This document shows positions 44,716 to 54,930 of a stretch of DNA of 64,000 nucleotides, piece after piece. The position numbers were made by a program, and so were the translations under genes. This DNA comes from JACCZX01 sp963729165 (GTDB lineage Bacteria; Pseudomonadota; Gammaproteobacteria; Burkholderiales; Burkholderiaceae_F). The notes under the pieces were generated by a model, which saw only the letters and a list, made by a program, of their open reading frames with translations, was not told where the DNA came from and did no database searches. The DNA is taken from contig CAVSMM010000007.1 in the NCBI GenBank assembly GCA_963729165.1, positions 1 to 64,000 of the forward strand, written 5' to 3'. Each line of letters begins with the position of its first letter. Position 1 is the first letter of the stretch.

Positions 44716-45567
44716 TTATTTTTCTGTCTCCACCAGACCTTTGACGAACCACTTCTGCATCAGTAATACGACGAAGGCCGGCGGCAACATCGCGAGCATC
44801 GCCGTGGCCATGATCAGATTCCAGTCATTGGCCGCGTCACCCCCGGAGATCATTCGCTTGATGCCCATCACGACCGGATACATGTTCTCCTCTGTGGTCA
44901 CCAGCAACGGCCACAAATACTGATTCCAGCCGTAAATGAACTGAATCACGAAGAGTGCGGCCATGCTGGTCTTTGAAAGCGGCAGCAATATGTCCCAGAA
45001 AAACCGCATCGGCCCGGCGCCGTCGATGCGTGCCGCTTCTGCGAGCTCATCGGGCACCGTCAGAAAGAACTGCCGGAACAGGAACGTCGCGGTGGCTGAC
45101 GCAATCAGCGGCACGGTCAGGCCCGCATAGCTGTTCAGCATTCCGAGATCGGAGACGACTTCATAGGTGGGGCCGATGCGTACCTCGACCGGCAGCATCA
45201 GCGTGACGAAGATCGCCCAGAAAAAGAAATTGCGAAACGGAAATCGAAAGTAGACGATCGCGAAAGCCGACAGCAACGAGATCGCGATCTTGCCGAGTGC
45301 GATCGTCAGCGCGCTGACCAGGCTGACGAACATCATGCGGCCCACCGGGGCTGCGGAACCCGCGCCGGCATCGGTGCCGATCAGCACGGCGGCGTAGTTG
45401 TGCAGCATCTGATCGCCCGGTACCAGCGGCATCGGCGCCTGCACGATCGCCTGCGCGGTGTGAGTCGACGCCACCAACGTCACATAAACCGGAAACGCGA
45501 CGATCAATACGCCGAGGATCAACACCAGGTGCGTTAGAACTGTCAGGGCAGGGCGGCGTTCGACCAT
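44716..45567 (-). CDS. ugpE: sn-glycerol-3-phosphate ABC transporter permease UgpE
   Basis: Intact 283-residue permease with six hydrophobic segments: MVERRPALTVLTHLVLILGV opening, then SLLSAFAIVYFRFPFRNFFF, the EAA coupling loop ELAEAARIDGAGPMRFFWDI and LFVIQFIYGWNQYLWPLLVT. The end WFVKGLVETEK is typical of UgpE. It pairs with UgpA and docks UgpC on the cytoplasmic face. It lies 78 bases after ugpA. Confidence 0.92.
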   Translation of the reverse strand: MVERRPALTVLTHLVLILGVLIVAFPVYVTLVASTHTAQAIVQAPMPLVPGDQMLHNYAAVLIGTDAGAGSAAPVGRMMFVSLVSALTIALGKIAISLLSAFAIVYFRFPFRNFFFWAIFVTLMLPVEVRIGPTYEVVSDLGMLNSYAGLTVPLIASATATFLFRQFFLTVPDELAEAARIDGAGPMRFFWDILLPLSKTSMAALFVIQFIYGWNQYLWPLLVTTEENMYPVVMGIKRMISGGDAANDWNLIMATAMLAMLPPAFVVLLMQKWFVKGLVETEK

Positions 45568-45645
45568 GTCAGTACCGCCGGGCCGCCCGAAGGGATTGAC
45601 GCATCCGCGCGTGGGGCAGCGAATTTTGTGGGCGCGTGCGCTTCA

Positions 45646-46527
45646 TCAGTACTGAACCTTTTTTTCAACGTAGCGAAACTGCACAACGGTCAGCGCGATG
45701 ACGATCACCATCAGCACGACCGACTGCGCCGCGGAGCTGCCGAGATCGAGTCCCTTGAAGCCGTCGTAGTACACCTTGTAGACGAGAATCGCGGTTTCCT
45801 TGCCCGGCCCGCCCTGCGTCGATGCATCGATAATCGCGAACGTTTCGAAGAACGCATAGACGATGTTGATCACGAGCAGGAAGAACGTCACTGGCGACAG
45901 CAGCGGAAACACGATCGTCCAGAAGCGCCGCCAAGGTCCCGCGCCGTCGATAGCAGCTGCTTCGATCAGCGACTTGGGAATTCCTTGTAGACCCGCGAGA
46001 AAGAACAGGAAGTTGTAGCTGATCTGCTTCCACACCGCGGCCATCACGATCAGCGCCATCGCGTGATCCGCATTCAGCAGATGATTCCACTCGTAACCGA
46101 TCAGGCGCAGCGCGTAGGGCACGATGCCGATCGACGGCGCGAACATGAAGAGCCACAGCACGCCGGCCACCGCCGGTGCTACCGCGTACGGCCACACCAA
46201 CAGTGTCTTGTAGACCGCAGCGCCGCGCAGCACGCGGTCCGCAAAGACCGCGAGGACCAATGCGATCGAGATGCCAAAGCCGGCAACGAGCACCGAAAAA
46301 ATCGCCGTCGTCTTGAACGAATCGATGTACGTCTCGTCGGCAAACAGCTGGCGAAAGTTTTCCAAGCCGACAAACTCGCGCGTCGCACCGAACGCGTCCT
46401 GAATTTGCACCGATTGCAGCAGCGCCTGTGCGGCGGGCCAGAAAAAGAAGACGCCTATCACCGCCAGTTGCGGCGCCAGCAACGCCCAGGGCAACCACGT
46501 AGAGCGGAAGCGGACGCGCTTTTCCAT
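45646..46527 (-). CDS. ugpA: sn-glycerol-3-phosphate ABC transporter permease UgpA
   Basis: Intact, 293 residues from ATG 46527 (MEKRVRFRSTWLPWALLAPQ). Landmarks: FFFWPAAQALLQSVQIQDAF, FVGLENFRQLFADETYIDSF, the EAA loop SLIEAAAIDGAGPWRRFWTI and FFETFAIIDASTQGGPGKET; these match UgpA closely. The usual preceding gene, ugpB for the periplasmic binding protein, is absent: upstream are a terminator and argG. The receptor must be encoded elsewhere or was lost. Confidence 0.92.
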   Translation of the reverse strand: MEKRVRFRSTWLPWALLAPQLAVIGVFFFWPAAQALLQSVQIQDAFGATREFVGLENFRQLFADETYIDSFKTTAIFSVLVAGFGISIALVLAVFADRVLRGAAVYKTLLVWPYAVAPAVAGVLWLFMFAPSIGIVPYALRLIGYEWNHLLNADHAMALIVMAAVWKQISYNFLFFLAGLQGIPKSLIEAAAIDGAGPWRRFWTIVFPLLSPVTFFLLVINIVYAFFETFAIIDASTQGGPGKETAILVYKVYYDGFKGLDLGSSAAQSVVLMVIVIALTVVQFRYVEKKVQY

Positions 46528-46564
46528 GGCGCGGGATGCTAGCCGGTTTCCTGCGAGCGCGAGC

Positions 46565-46589
46565 AAAAAAAGGCCCGCGAGAGCGGGCC
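46565..46589 (-). terminator. intrinsic terminator between argG and ugpA
   Basis: The minus-strand hairpin GGCCCGC (paired arms at 46572-46578 and 46583-46589, loop of 4) is followed by a T-run (A-run on the plus strand at 46565-46571). It lies about 180 bases after the argG stop and 38 bases before the ugpA start, so ugpAEC would need its own promoter overlapping this site. The remaining 46590-46769 holds no gene I can support. Confidence 0.8.
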
Positions 46590-46769
46590 AAGGGTTAGAA
46601 CGTGCGGTGTCTAGGTGCCGGTCGGAGAGCTCGAGTGCGGAGGAGTACGCGGGAGAGCACCGACATCACAGACAAGCGAAATATAAACAGCGATTGCATG
46701 TTTGCACATTCATCCAAACGGCCATTACGCGTGCTTTACCGACGGCCGGTCGGTTTGAGCGGCGCACCA

Positions 46770-48025
46770 TCAAGCGCGACGCCGCGACTTCGCGTTCGCC
46801 GCAATGCGCATACGTAGCGCGTTCAGCTTAATGAAGCCATCGGCGTCGGCCTGGTTGTAGGCGCCTTGGTCATCGTCGAACGTCGAGATGGCCATGTCGA
46901 ACAGCGAGTCGGATCTTGATTCGCGTCCGATCACCAGGATCGTGCCTTTGTAGAGTTTCAGCCGCACTTTGCCATTGACGCGCTTTTGCGACTCGTCGAT
47001 CAGTGTCTGCATCAGCTGCCGCTCCGGACTGAACCAGTAGCCGTTGTAGATCATGCGTGCATAGCGCGGCATCAAGTCGTCTTTCAGTGCGACGACCTCG
47101 CGATCGAGCGTGATCGATTCGATCGCGCGGTGGCCTTTCAGCATGATCGTCCCGCCCGGCGTTTCATAGCAGCCGCGCGATTTCATGCCGACGTATCGGT
47201 TCTCGACGAGATCGAGCCGGCCTATGCCGTGCCTGCCACCGATCTTGTTCAGCGTCGCCAGTACTTTGGCCGGGCGACAGCTTTTTGCCGTTGATCGCGA
47301 CGATGTCGCCTCGCTCGTAAGTGAGCTCGAGCACTTCGGGCTTGTTCGGTGCCTTCTCGGGCGACACCGTCAGCCGCCACATCGATTCTTCCGGCTCGAA
47401 ATTGGGGTCCTCGAGAATGCCGCCCTCGTAACTGATGTGCAGCAGGTTGGCATCCATCGAGTACGGCGCACCGCCTTTGCGTTTTTTGAAGTCGACCGGA
47501 ATGCCGTGCTTGTCGGCGTACGCCAGCAATTTCTCGCGCGACAGCAGATCCCATTCGCGCCAGGGCGCGATGACCTTGACGTCCGGCATCAGCGCATACG
47601 CGCCAAGCTCGAAGCGCACTTGGTCGTTGCCCTTGCCGGTGGCGCCGTGCGAGATCGTGTCGGCGCCAGTCTTGCGCGCCGTCTCGATCAGGTGCTTGGC
47701 GATCAACGGACGTGCGATCGAAGTGCCGAGCAGATACTCGCCTTCATACAGCGCATTGGCGCGAAACATCGGAAACACGAAGTCGCGCACGAACTCTTCA
47801 CGCAAATCTTCGATGAAGATGTTGTTCTTCTTGATGCCGAGCTGCAGTGCCTTGGCGCGCGCCGGCTCGAGCTCTTCGCCCTGGCCGATATCGGCCGTGA
47901 ATGTGATGACCTCGGCGTTGTAGTTGTCCTGCAGCCATTTGAGAATGACTGAAGTATCCAGCCCACCGGAATACGCCAGCACGACCTTGCCGGCGCTCCG
48001 CGCCCGCTTTCTTCGACTTGTTCAT
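46770..48025 (-). CDS. argG: argininosuccinate synthase (two frameshifts)
   Basis: Joins citrulline and aspartate with ATP (EC 6.3.4.5), the penultimate step of arginine synthesis. ATG 48025 begins MNKSKKAGAERR; a frameshift near 47990 joins VVLAYSGGLDTSVILKWLQD, the P-loop-like ATP pyrophosphatase motif. Then EVITFTADIGQGEELEPARA, ISHGATGKGNDQVRFELGAY, and KKRKGGAPYSMDANLLHISY. A second break near 47275 leads to the C-terminal part: GIGRLDLVENRYVGMKSRGC, YETPGGTIMLKGHRAIESIT, LDREVVALKDDLMPRYARMI. The stop at 46770 follows AANAKSRRRA. Last of argD-argF-argG, but with its own likely promoter. Confidence 0.95.
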
Positions 48026-48114
48026 CGCTGTTCCTGTCAACTCCATGGGTCACCGAATCGTCGGCTCAAACGCGACGCGGGATCTTGCTCGCCGTGTGCT
48101 GCTACGGCGTGCGG

Positions 48115-48120
48115 ATTATA
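48115..48120 (-). promoter_or_regulatory. possible -10 element of an argG promoter
   Basis: A consensus TATAAT lies on the minus strand at 48120-48115, in the 126-base gap between the argF stop (48152) and the argG start (48025), about 90 bases upstream of argG. No good -35 is visible at 16-18 bases, so activity is uncertain. It would allow argG expression independent of argDF. Confidence 0.35.
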
Positions 48121-48151
48121 GGGTTACCCTCGGCAGTGCTGGCCTGGTGGA

Positions 48152-49072
48152 CTAACTGACGTTTCTCTCAAGCACCAGATATTCCATCAATGCTTTCTGC
48201 ACGTGCAACCGATTCTCTGCCTCGTCCCATACGACCGATTGCGCGCCATCGATGACATCGGCGCTGACTTCCTCTCCGCGATGCGCCGGCAGGCAGTGCA
48301 TGAAAACCGCATCGCGCTTTGCCGTCTGCATCATCTCGCCATCGACCTGCCAGTCCGCAAACGCCTTGGCACGCACGTCATTTTCAGCTTCGTACCCCAT
48401 GCTGGTCCATACGTCCGTCGTGACCATGTCGGCACCGCGCGCAGCTTCCATCGGATCGGCGAAAACCTGTAAGTGCTCGCCTGCAGTGGTCCGCGATGCG
48501 TCGAGCGCATAGCCCGGCGGCGTCGACACGTTGAGACGAAATCCCAAGCTGTGCGCCGCCTGCAGCCACGTGTAAGCCATGTTGTTCGCGTCGCCGATCC
48601 ACGCGACGGTTCGCCCTGCGATCGGGCCACGGTGCTCGATGAACGTGAAGATATCGGCCAGAATCTGGCACGGGTGAAATTCGTTGGTCAGCCCGTTGAT
48701 CACCGGCACGCGCGAATGCGCAGCGAAGCGCTCGAGCTTGGCTTGCTCGAAGGTTCGGATCATCACGAGGTCGACCATCCGTGAAATGACGCGCGCCGTG
48801 TCTTCGATCGGTTCGGCACGTCCCAACTGCGAGTCGCCGGTCGTGATATGGATCACCGATCCGCCCATTTGATACATGCCGGCTTCGAACGAAACGCGCG
48901 TGCGCGTCGATGCTTTTTCGAACACCATCGCCAGCGTACGGTCGGCCAACGGCTGGTAAAACTGATAGCGCTTGAAGCGGTCCTTGATGACGCGCGAGCG
49001 TTCGAATACCCACTCGAGCTCGGCGCGATCGAAGTCCGCAAATTGAAGAAAATGGCGGATGCCGCCAGCCAT
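48152..49072 (-). CDS. argF: ornithine carbamoyltransferase
   Basis: Intact, 306 residues; makes citrulline from ornithine and carbamoyl phosphate (EC 2.1.3.3). ATG 49072 gives MAGGIRHFLQFADFDRAELE; five bases separate it from the argD stop. Catalytic motifs are complete: FEKASTRTRVSFEAGMYQMG (carbamoyl phosphate loop), LTNEFHPCQILADIFTF, WIGDANNMAYTWLQAAHSLG and MHCLPAHRGEEVSADVIDGA (ornithine-binding HCLP). The length is the family norm. Confidence 0.97.
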   Translation of the reverse strand: MAGGIRHFLQFADFDRAELEWVFERSRVIKDRFKRYQFYQPLADRTLAMVFEKASTRTRVSFEAGMYQMGGSVIHITTGDSQLGRAEPIEDTARVISRMVDLVMIRTFEQAKLERFAAHSRVPVINGLTNEFHPCQILADIFTFIEHRGPIAGRTVAWIGDANNMAYTWLQAAHSLGFRLNVSTPPGYALDASRTTAGEHLQVFADPMEAARGADMVTTDVWTSMGYEAENDVRAKAFADWQVDGEMMQTAKRDAVFMHCLPAHRGEEVSADVIDGAQSVVWDEAENRLHVQKALMEYLVLERNVS

Positions 49073-49077
49073 GCAGC

Positions 49078-50288
49078 TCAAGCCGCCTTGCGCGGTCGTC
49101 TGCTGGATCTCAGTGCGCGCGCAAAAAAGCCAGGATCAACGGCGCCAAACGCTCGACGATCAGGTCGGCTTCTTCCGCGCTCAGGATCAGCGGGGGCAGC
49201 ATTCGAATCACACGTGTCGTGCGTGACATTGATCAGCAAGTCGCGCGTCGAGCGCCTGCCGCACGAGCTCACCGCAAGGCCGATCGAGCTCAATGCCGAT
49301 CATCAGTCCCATGCCGCGAATCTGCACGACACCGCTGACACCCGCCAACTTGCGCTTCAATCCGCCGACGATCCGCTCGCCTTGCGCGACGGCGTTCGCC
49401 ATCAGACCGTCTTGCTCGATGATCTCGAGCGTTTCAATTCCCGCGCGCATCGCCAGCGGGCCGCCGCCGAAAGTGGTGCCATGGTTTCCGGGCCCAAAAA
49501 CGCCAGCCGCCGGGCCTGCCGCCACGCAAGCACCGACCGGCACACCGGAGCCGAGGCCTTTCGCCAGTGTCATCACATCGGGTTTGATACCCGCCCACTG
49601 GTGCGCGAACCATTTGCCCGTGCGCCCGATACCGCTCTGTATCTCGTCGATCATCAGCAACAAGCCGCGCTCGTCGCACAACTGCCGCAGCGCTCTTGAC
49701 GTAATCCAGGTCGGCAACATAAATGCCGCCTTCGCCCTGCAGCACTTCCAGCCAGACGGCACGCACTCGGCGATCGGCATCGCACGCGCGCTTCACCGCA
49801 TCGATGTCGTTGTATGGAACGCAGATAAAGCCGCTCGGAAACGGCGCGAAGCCCTCACGCGCTTTTTCACTTCCGGTTGCCGCCAGCGTTGCCAGCGTGC
49901 GGCCGTGCCAAGCGCGCTCCATCACGATCGTTTGCGCTTCGGGTTCGCCATGCTTGTGCCCGAACATGCGAACGAGCTTCAGCGCAGCTTCATTCGCCTC
50001 TGCGCCGGAATTTGCAAAAAAGACTTCCTGCATGCCCGACAGAGCGCAGATGCGATCGGCCAGGATCTCCTGTTCGCGTACGCGATAGACATTCGACGTA
50101 TGAATCAGGCGGCCCACCTGATCGCACAGCGCCGCTGTCAGCCGCGGATGCGCATGTCCCAATCCGTTGACGGCGATGCCCGCGAGCGCATCGAGATACT
50201 CGTTGCCGTGTTCGTCGTACAAACGCGCGCCTTTGCCGTGTGTAAAGGCAACCGGAAGCCGGTTATAGGTGTTCATCAGGTGCGTCAT
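49078..50288 (-). CDS. argD: acetylornithine aminotransferase (frameshifted)
   Basis: PLP-dependent class III aminotransferase (EC 2.6.1.11), also commonly active on succinyl-diaminopimelate. ATG 50288 begins MTHLMNTYNRLPVAFTHGKG; then YLDALAGIAVNGLGHAHPRL, FFANSGAEANEAALKLVRMF and VMERAWHGRTLATLAATGSE. A break near 49690 leads to LLLMIDEIQSGIGRTGKWFA and DVMTLAKGLGSGVPVGACVA, with the PLP lysine in LAKGLG, then GNHGTTFGGGPLAMRAGIET. Breaks near 49250 and 49150 disturb the C-terminus (LINVTHDT... ERLAPLILAF in different frames). The end at 49078 abuts argF. Upstream is a decarboxylase gene on the same strand. Confidence 0.94.
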
Positions 50289-50393
50289 CGTTCGCACTCC
50301 TCACTGGCCAAAAGAAAACGCGGCGGATCATTCGCCTCATCGCCGCGAGACGCGATTATATGGGCCGGTGCGTGGACCGACGCAGCGTCGGCG

Positions 50394-52440
50394 CTACGCG
50401 GCGCGGCGGCGCTGCGGGCGGCTTGCCACCAGCGCAATCAACTGATGTTCTTCATCGGTGGACAGCACGCGTACCGATGGCACATAGCCTTGATACACGA
50501 CGCCGTGCAGCTCGACTTTGTTCTGCACGCGCAAATAGCGCACCAGGTATTCGACGATGTTGTCCGTGATGCGCTGGCCGGGCACCAGCACCGGGATGCC
50601 GGGCGGATACGGGACGATCTGATCGCAGCAGATTCGACCCGCGAGCTCGCGATTCACTTGATCGTTGTCGTCCAGCAAGGGCACGAGCTCGCCGGTTGCG
50701 TAGTAGGCATCGCGCGGAAGAAACGCGAGTTCGGTAAACGGCGGCAGATCGGGTGTCCGATACAAGCGGCGCGGCGCCCGCTTCTCGCGCGCGATGCGCA
50801 TCAGGGAGTCGTACAGCCGTGAGCACTTCGAGCGTGTCGTGCCGATCGTCAGCAGCAACGTCAGCGTATTGAACGTCGACTTTTCGACCGTGATGTTGAA
50901 GCGCGTGAAGAGCTCGTTCTGCAGATCGTCGACCGTCATCCCGCACGATGCGACATCGACCGTGATCTTCGTGGGATCGAGCCGAATGCCGTCGTGTTTG
51001 ACTTCGTCGGGCAGCAGATCGTCGAGCTCGAGCACGCGAAACACGCCCGTCGAGTTGATCTGCTCGCGCAATTCATCGGCCAGCATCAGGGTCCGTTGCA
51101 GCAGCTTGTAGCCTTCCAGCACCGCCTGCTTGCGACTGACATCGAGGCTTGCAATCATGCTGTACATCGGACTGGTCGATGTGTGCATGTTGAAGTTCTC
51201 GCGAAAAATGTGCTCGTTGAACGTCGGGTCGTTGACGTGAATGTACGCCGCCTGCGACAGCGCCGACAGCGTCTTGTGCGCCGATTGCGTGACATAATCA
51301 GCGCCGGCTTCGAGGGCGGTAGGCCGCAGCGCGGGGTGAAAGCGTGCGTGCGCAAACCACGCTTCGTCGATCAGTACCTTGATGTCGCGCGCATGCGCGG
51401 CTTCGATGATCGGCTTCAGGTCGTAGCGCAATCCGTCGTACGTGCACGAAGTCAAGACGAGCAACTCGCGCTTCGGGATGATCCTCGATTGCCTTCAGAA
51501 TCGTTTTCTTCGGGACGGGCCCGAACACGCCGTATTTGCGATTGACCGAAGAATCCAGATAGATCGGCTGCGCGCCGGAAAGCACGACGCCATGGTGCAC
51601 CGATTTATGGCAGTTGCGATCGAGCAGCAGCGTCTCGCCCGGCGCGATCATCGTCTGCAGGATGACTTTGTTTGCGGTCGACGTGCCGTTGGTTGCGAAA
51701 AACGTGCGGCGCGCACCGAACGCACGCGCCGCCATCTGTTGCGCTTCGGCGATGACACCGGTGGGCTCCATCAGCGAATCGAGCGCCTTCACCGACACCG
51801 ATAGATCGGCGTCGAACACGTGTTCGCCCATGAAGTCGTAAAACTCATTGGCCCACGCGCTGCCGCGCATCGAGTCTCCGCTCGAGTGCCCCGGCGTATG
51901 CCACGCGTCCTTGGCCGCCATCACGTACGCCTTCAGCGCATCGTAAAAAGGCGTGCGCGCGCGCTCGGCAATCTGTGCATTGAGGATGCGGTACATGCCG
52001 CGATAGTCGCGTTCTTCGCGATAAAAATAGCCATCGACCGCCTCGGTGAACAGCGCATCGACTACCTGATCCTCTTTTTCCTTGTCGATCAGGATGTAGA
52101 TGTCGATCTCGGGCCGCAGCGACGTGATCTGCTGCACAAGCTTGAGCGCCGATACCTGCAGGTTGCGCCGGCCGTCGCCGTTCTTGCGCCCAAGCTTGCC
52201 GTTCGACTTCCCGTTTGACTTGCTGTCGACCGCGTACAGCTTGTCGTCGGCAATCGCGGTTTGAATGTCGCCGTCGCGCTCGATCAGCGCGAGCCCTTCC
52301 TTGGCGGTCAGCGCGCCGATAAACGAAATTCCGTACGGATTGTCCAGCGAGCGTGCCGCGCCGTTCAGGCCCTTCAGCAGCTCGCGCAAAATCAGTGGCT
52401 CGTCATTGATGACGAGCACCTTGGAAGACGGCTTGGTCAT
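50394..52440 (-). CDS. Orn/Lys/Arg decarboxylase, class I (one frameshift)
   Basis: Fold-type I PLP decarboxylase with an N-terminal receiver-like domain (MTKPSSKVLVINDEPLILRE, about residues 1-125). That domain is interrupted by a low-complexity insertion SNGKSNGKLGRKNGDG near residues 73-90. Catalytic core: AWHTPGHSSGDSMRGSAWAN, FFATNGTSTANKVILQTMIA and LLLDRNCHKSVHHGVVLSGA. After a frameshift near 51475 it continues SCTYDGLRYDLKPIIEAAHA, VLIDEAWFAHARFHPALRPT, the PLP lysine in DYVTQSAHKTLSALSQ, and the C-terminal domain ending ALVASRPQRRRAA. Substrate could be arginine, lysine or ornithine; neighbouring argDFG makes arginine or ornithine attractive but not proven. Confidence 0.9.
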
Positions 52441-52471
52441 GCGGGGCGCAGCTTCGCGTACGCCCGTGCCG

Positions 52472-52735
52472 CTAGCCCATCGATTTGATAGCGGCAGCCA
52501 GTCGGCTCTTGTTGCGGGAAGCGGTGTTCTTGTGAACGACCTTTTTGTCGGCGATCGAATCGATCACGCTAGTCGCCTGATTCAACGTTTCCAGCGCGGC
52601 CTTTTTATCACCGCTTTCAATCGCCTTGCGGACCGACTTGACAGCGGTGCGCAGGCGCGAGCGCTGAGCCGAGTTGTGCGCGTTGCGCACGGTGGATTGA
52701 CGTGCCCGGTGACGGGCTTGTTTGGTATTGGCCAT
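52472..52735 (-). CDS. rpsT: 30S ribosomal protein S20
   Basis: 87-residue basic ribosomal protein: MANTKQARHRARQSTVRNAH start, then SRLRTAVKSVRKAIESGDKK and DKKVVHKNTASRNKSRLAAA, the standard S20 helices that bind 16S rRNA. Intact frame. Divergent from murJ, the usual neighbour of rpsT in many proteobacteria. Confidence 0.98.
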   Translation of the reverse strand: MANTKQARHRARQSTVRNAHNSAQRSRLRTAVKSVRKAIESGDKKAALETLNQATSVIDSIADKKVVHKNTASRNKSRLAAAIKSMG

Positions 52736-52864
52736 AAGATTCCGGTTTCTGATAGTCGGCGGCGGAGGCGATCACTCAGCGTGTGCTGACAAAGGGGCGG
52801 CACTATAGCAAACCGGACGCCCTCGGCTCTCTATTGACCTCTAAATTCATCGACCCATTGCACA

Positions 52865-54403
52865 TTGCTTCGCGCCCTTGCCACCGTTAGCGGCCTGACC
52901 TTCGTTTCGCGCGTCACGGGGTTGGCCAGGGATATGCTGATCTCCAGAATCTTCGGGGTCAGCGCCGAGACCGATGCCTTCAATGTAGCGTTTCGCATCC
53001 CGAATCTGCTGCGCCGAATGTTCGCCGAGGGCGCCTTTCAGCAGGCGTTCGTGCCGATGCTTGCCGACGTTCGCAGCCGGGATCAGGAGCGCACGAGCGA
53101 ATTCGTTGGCCGCATCGCATCTGCGCTGTTTGGGTGCTGCTCGTCGTGTCAGTGCTGGGCGTGATCGCGGCTCCGCTATTGGTGTGGCTGATCGCCTCGG
53201 GCCTGGCGCGCAACCCCGATGCATTCGATCTTGCGACGGTGATGACGCGCTGGATGTTTCCGTACATCTTGTTCATGTCATTGGTGGCGCTCGCCGCGGG
53301 CGTGCTGAATACTTACCGCCGTTTTGCGGTGCCGGCCGCTACACCGGTGCTGCTGAACGTGTCGTTCATCGCGTGCGCGCTGTGGCTGGCGCCGCATCTT
53401 GAGCGGCCGATTATGGCGCTGGCGTTTGCTGTCGTGATCGGCGGTGTGCTGCAGCTTGCGATGCAACTTTTGGCGTTGCGCGCAATCGGCGTCGGCATTC
53501 GGCTGGTCGTCGCCGCTCGCGGCGTTTCGCGATCCCGACGTGCGCAGGGTCGGCGGGCTGATGCTGCCGGCGCTGTTTGCGGTGTCGGTGGCGCAGATCA
53601 GCATCATCATCAACACCAACATCGCGTCGCATTTGGCCACCGGCAGCGTTACGTGGCTGGCATTCGCCGATCGGCTGATGGAATTTCCGACCGCGCTGCT
53701 CGGTGTCGCGCTCGGCACTGTGCTGCTCCCCAGCTTGTCAGCCGCATTTGCCGAGCAGCGCGTTGCGGATTATTCGCATCTGCTCGACTGGGGATTGCGA
53801 CTTGTTTTCCTGCTGGCTCTGCCGGCTGCGGTGGGGCTGGGCATGACGGCAGAAGGGATCGTCTCGGTCCTGTTCCAGGGACGAGAGTTCACCGCGTTCG
53901 ACGTTCGGCAGACCGCGGTGGCGGTTATCGGCTACTCGGTGGGCCTGCTCGGACTTATCGCCGTAAAGATTCTTGCGCCCGGCTTTTATGCGCAGAAAGA
54001 CATTCGAACTCCGGTCAAGATTGCGATCGTCGTGCTGATCGCTACACAACTGGCGAACGTCGCGCTGGTGCCTGTCTTCGCGCATGCCGGGCTGGCGCTA
54101 TCGGTCGGACTCGGAGCATGCGCCAACGCGCTCGCACTGTTCGTCGGTCTGAGAAAACGAAAGCTGTATCAGCCTGCTGCGGGCTGGGTTTCTTTTGTCG
54201 CGCGCCTAGCGATCGCGCTCGTCGTACTAGCCGGACTGTTGTGGTGGGCGCAGCGGCCGCTTGACTGGCCTGCGATGCAGGATGCACCGTGGCATCGCGT
54301 CGCCTGGCTCACCGCAGTGATCGGCGCCGGCACCGCCGGATACTTTGCCGCGCTGTTTGCGCTGGGCTTCCGGATCAGCGACTTCCGCGTGCGGCGTGCC
54401 TAG
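52865..54403 (+). CDS. murJ: lipid II flippase MurJ (two frameshifts)
   Basis: MOP-superfamily flippase for the peptidoglycan precursor lipid II. TTG at 52865 gives MLRALATVSGLTFVSRVTGL, then DAFNVAFRIPNLLRRMFAEG and AFQQAFVPMLADVRSRDQER, both hallmark N-terminal stretches. A break near 53140 leads to TRWMFPYILFMSLVALAAGV and FAVPAATPVLLNVSFIACAL. A second break near 53510 leads to VRRVGGLMLPALFAVSVAQI, ATGSVTWLAFADRLMEFPTA and LLGVALGTVLLPSLSAAFAE. It ends FRISDFRVRRA at 54403, overlapping the next gene by 4 bases (convergent). About 14 membrane segments are expected. Confidence 0.95.
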
Positions 54404-54906
54404 CCGGGCTCCGAACGCGCGGCCATCTGCTCCATGCGCTCGGCAACGTCGCGCTTGTACCCGAACGCAAAGAACACCTCAGCCATCAGGAAGATCGGCG
54501 CAATAAAAACTTGAAAGAAGTTATCCATCAGCGCCGGCTTCTTCCCTTCGAACACATGCCCGATCAGCTGCAGCACCCAGCCGCCGACAAACGTGGCCCC
54601 GAATACGACCAGCGCCGGCCGAACGCCTTCGCTTGCGACTCCGTGCGCGCCGACCAGTAGCACCGCCACAAACAGCGTCATCGCGGCGGCGAGCACCGCG
54701 TCGAGCCGGAAGTAATAAACCAGCACGACGACCGCAAGGACAGTCGCTGCTGAAATCGAGAAGCCGCCCACCTCGACCCGCAACAGGTCAAGCAGAACGA
54801 ACAGCGAGAACATGATCAGCGGAACACCGACGAAGTGCGTAAGTCGGTTCTTGGGATTACGGTGATAGCGCAGGTAGACCGACATCTGTTCTTCGAGTGT
54901 CTTCAT
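54400..54906 (-). CDS. DUF962 / Mpo1-like membrane protein
   Basis: 168 residues from ATG 54906: MKTLEEQMSVYLRYHRNPKN, with the family motif YHRNPKNRLTHFVGVPLIMF, then several hydrophobic segments (MFSLFVLLDLL; ATVLAVVVLVYYFRLDAVL; FGATFVGGWVLQLIGHVFEG) and EGKKPALMDNFFQVFIAPIF. The yeast member Mpo1 is an iron-dependent dioxygenase acting on 2-hydroxy fatty acids, with histidines in matching positions (YHRNP, THF, GHVFE). Whether the bacterial protein has this activity is unknown. Convergent with murJ. Confidence 0.85.
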   Translation of the reverse strand: MKTLEEQMSVYLRYHRNPKNRLTHFVGVPLIMFSLFVLLDLLRVEVGGFSISAATVLAVVVLVYYFRLDAVLAAAMTLFVAVLLVGAHGVASEGVRPALVVFGATFVGGWVLQLIGHVFEGKKPALMDNFFQVFIAPIFLMAEVFFAFGYKRDVAERMEQMAARSEPG

Positions 54907-54930
54907 GACGCCTCCGCTTGATTCGCTGGT

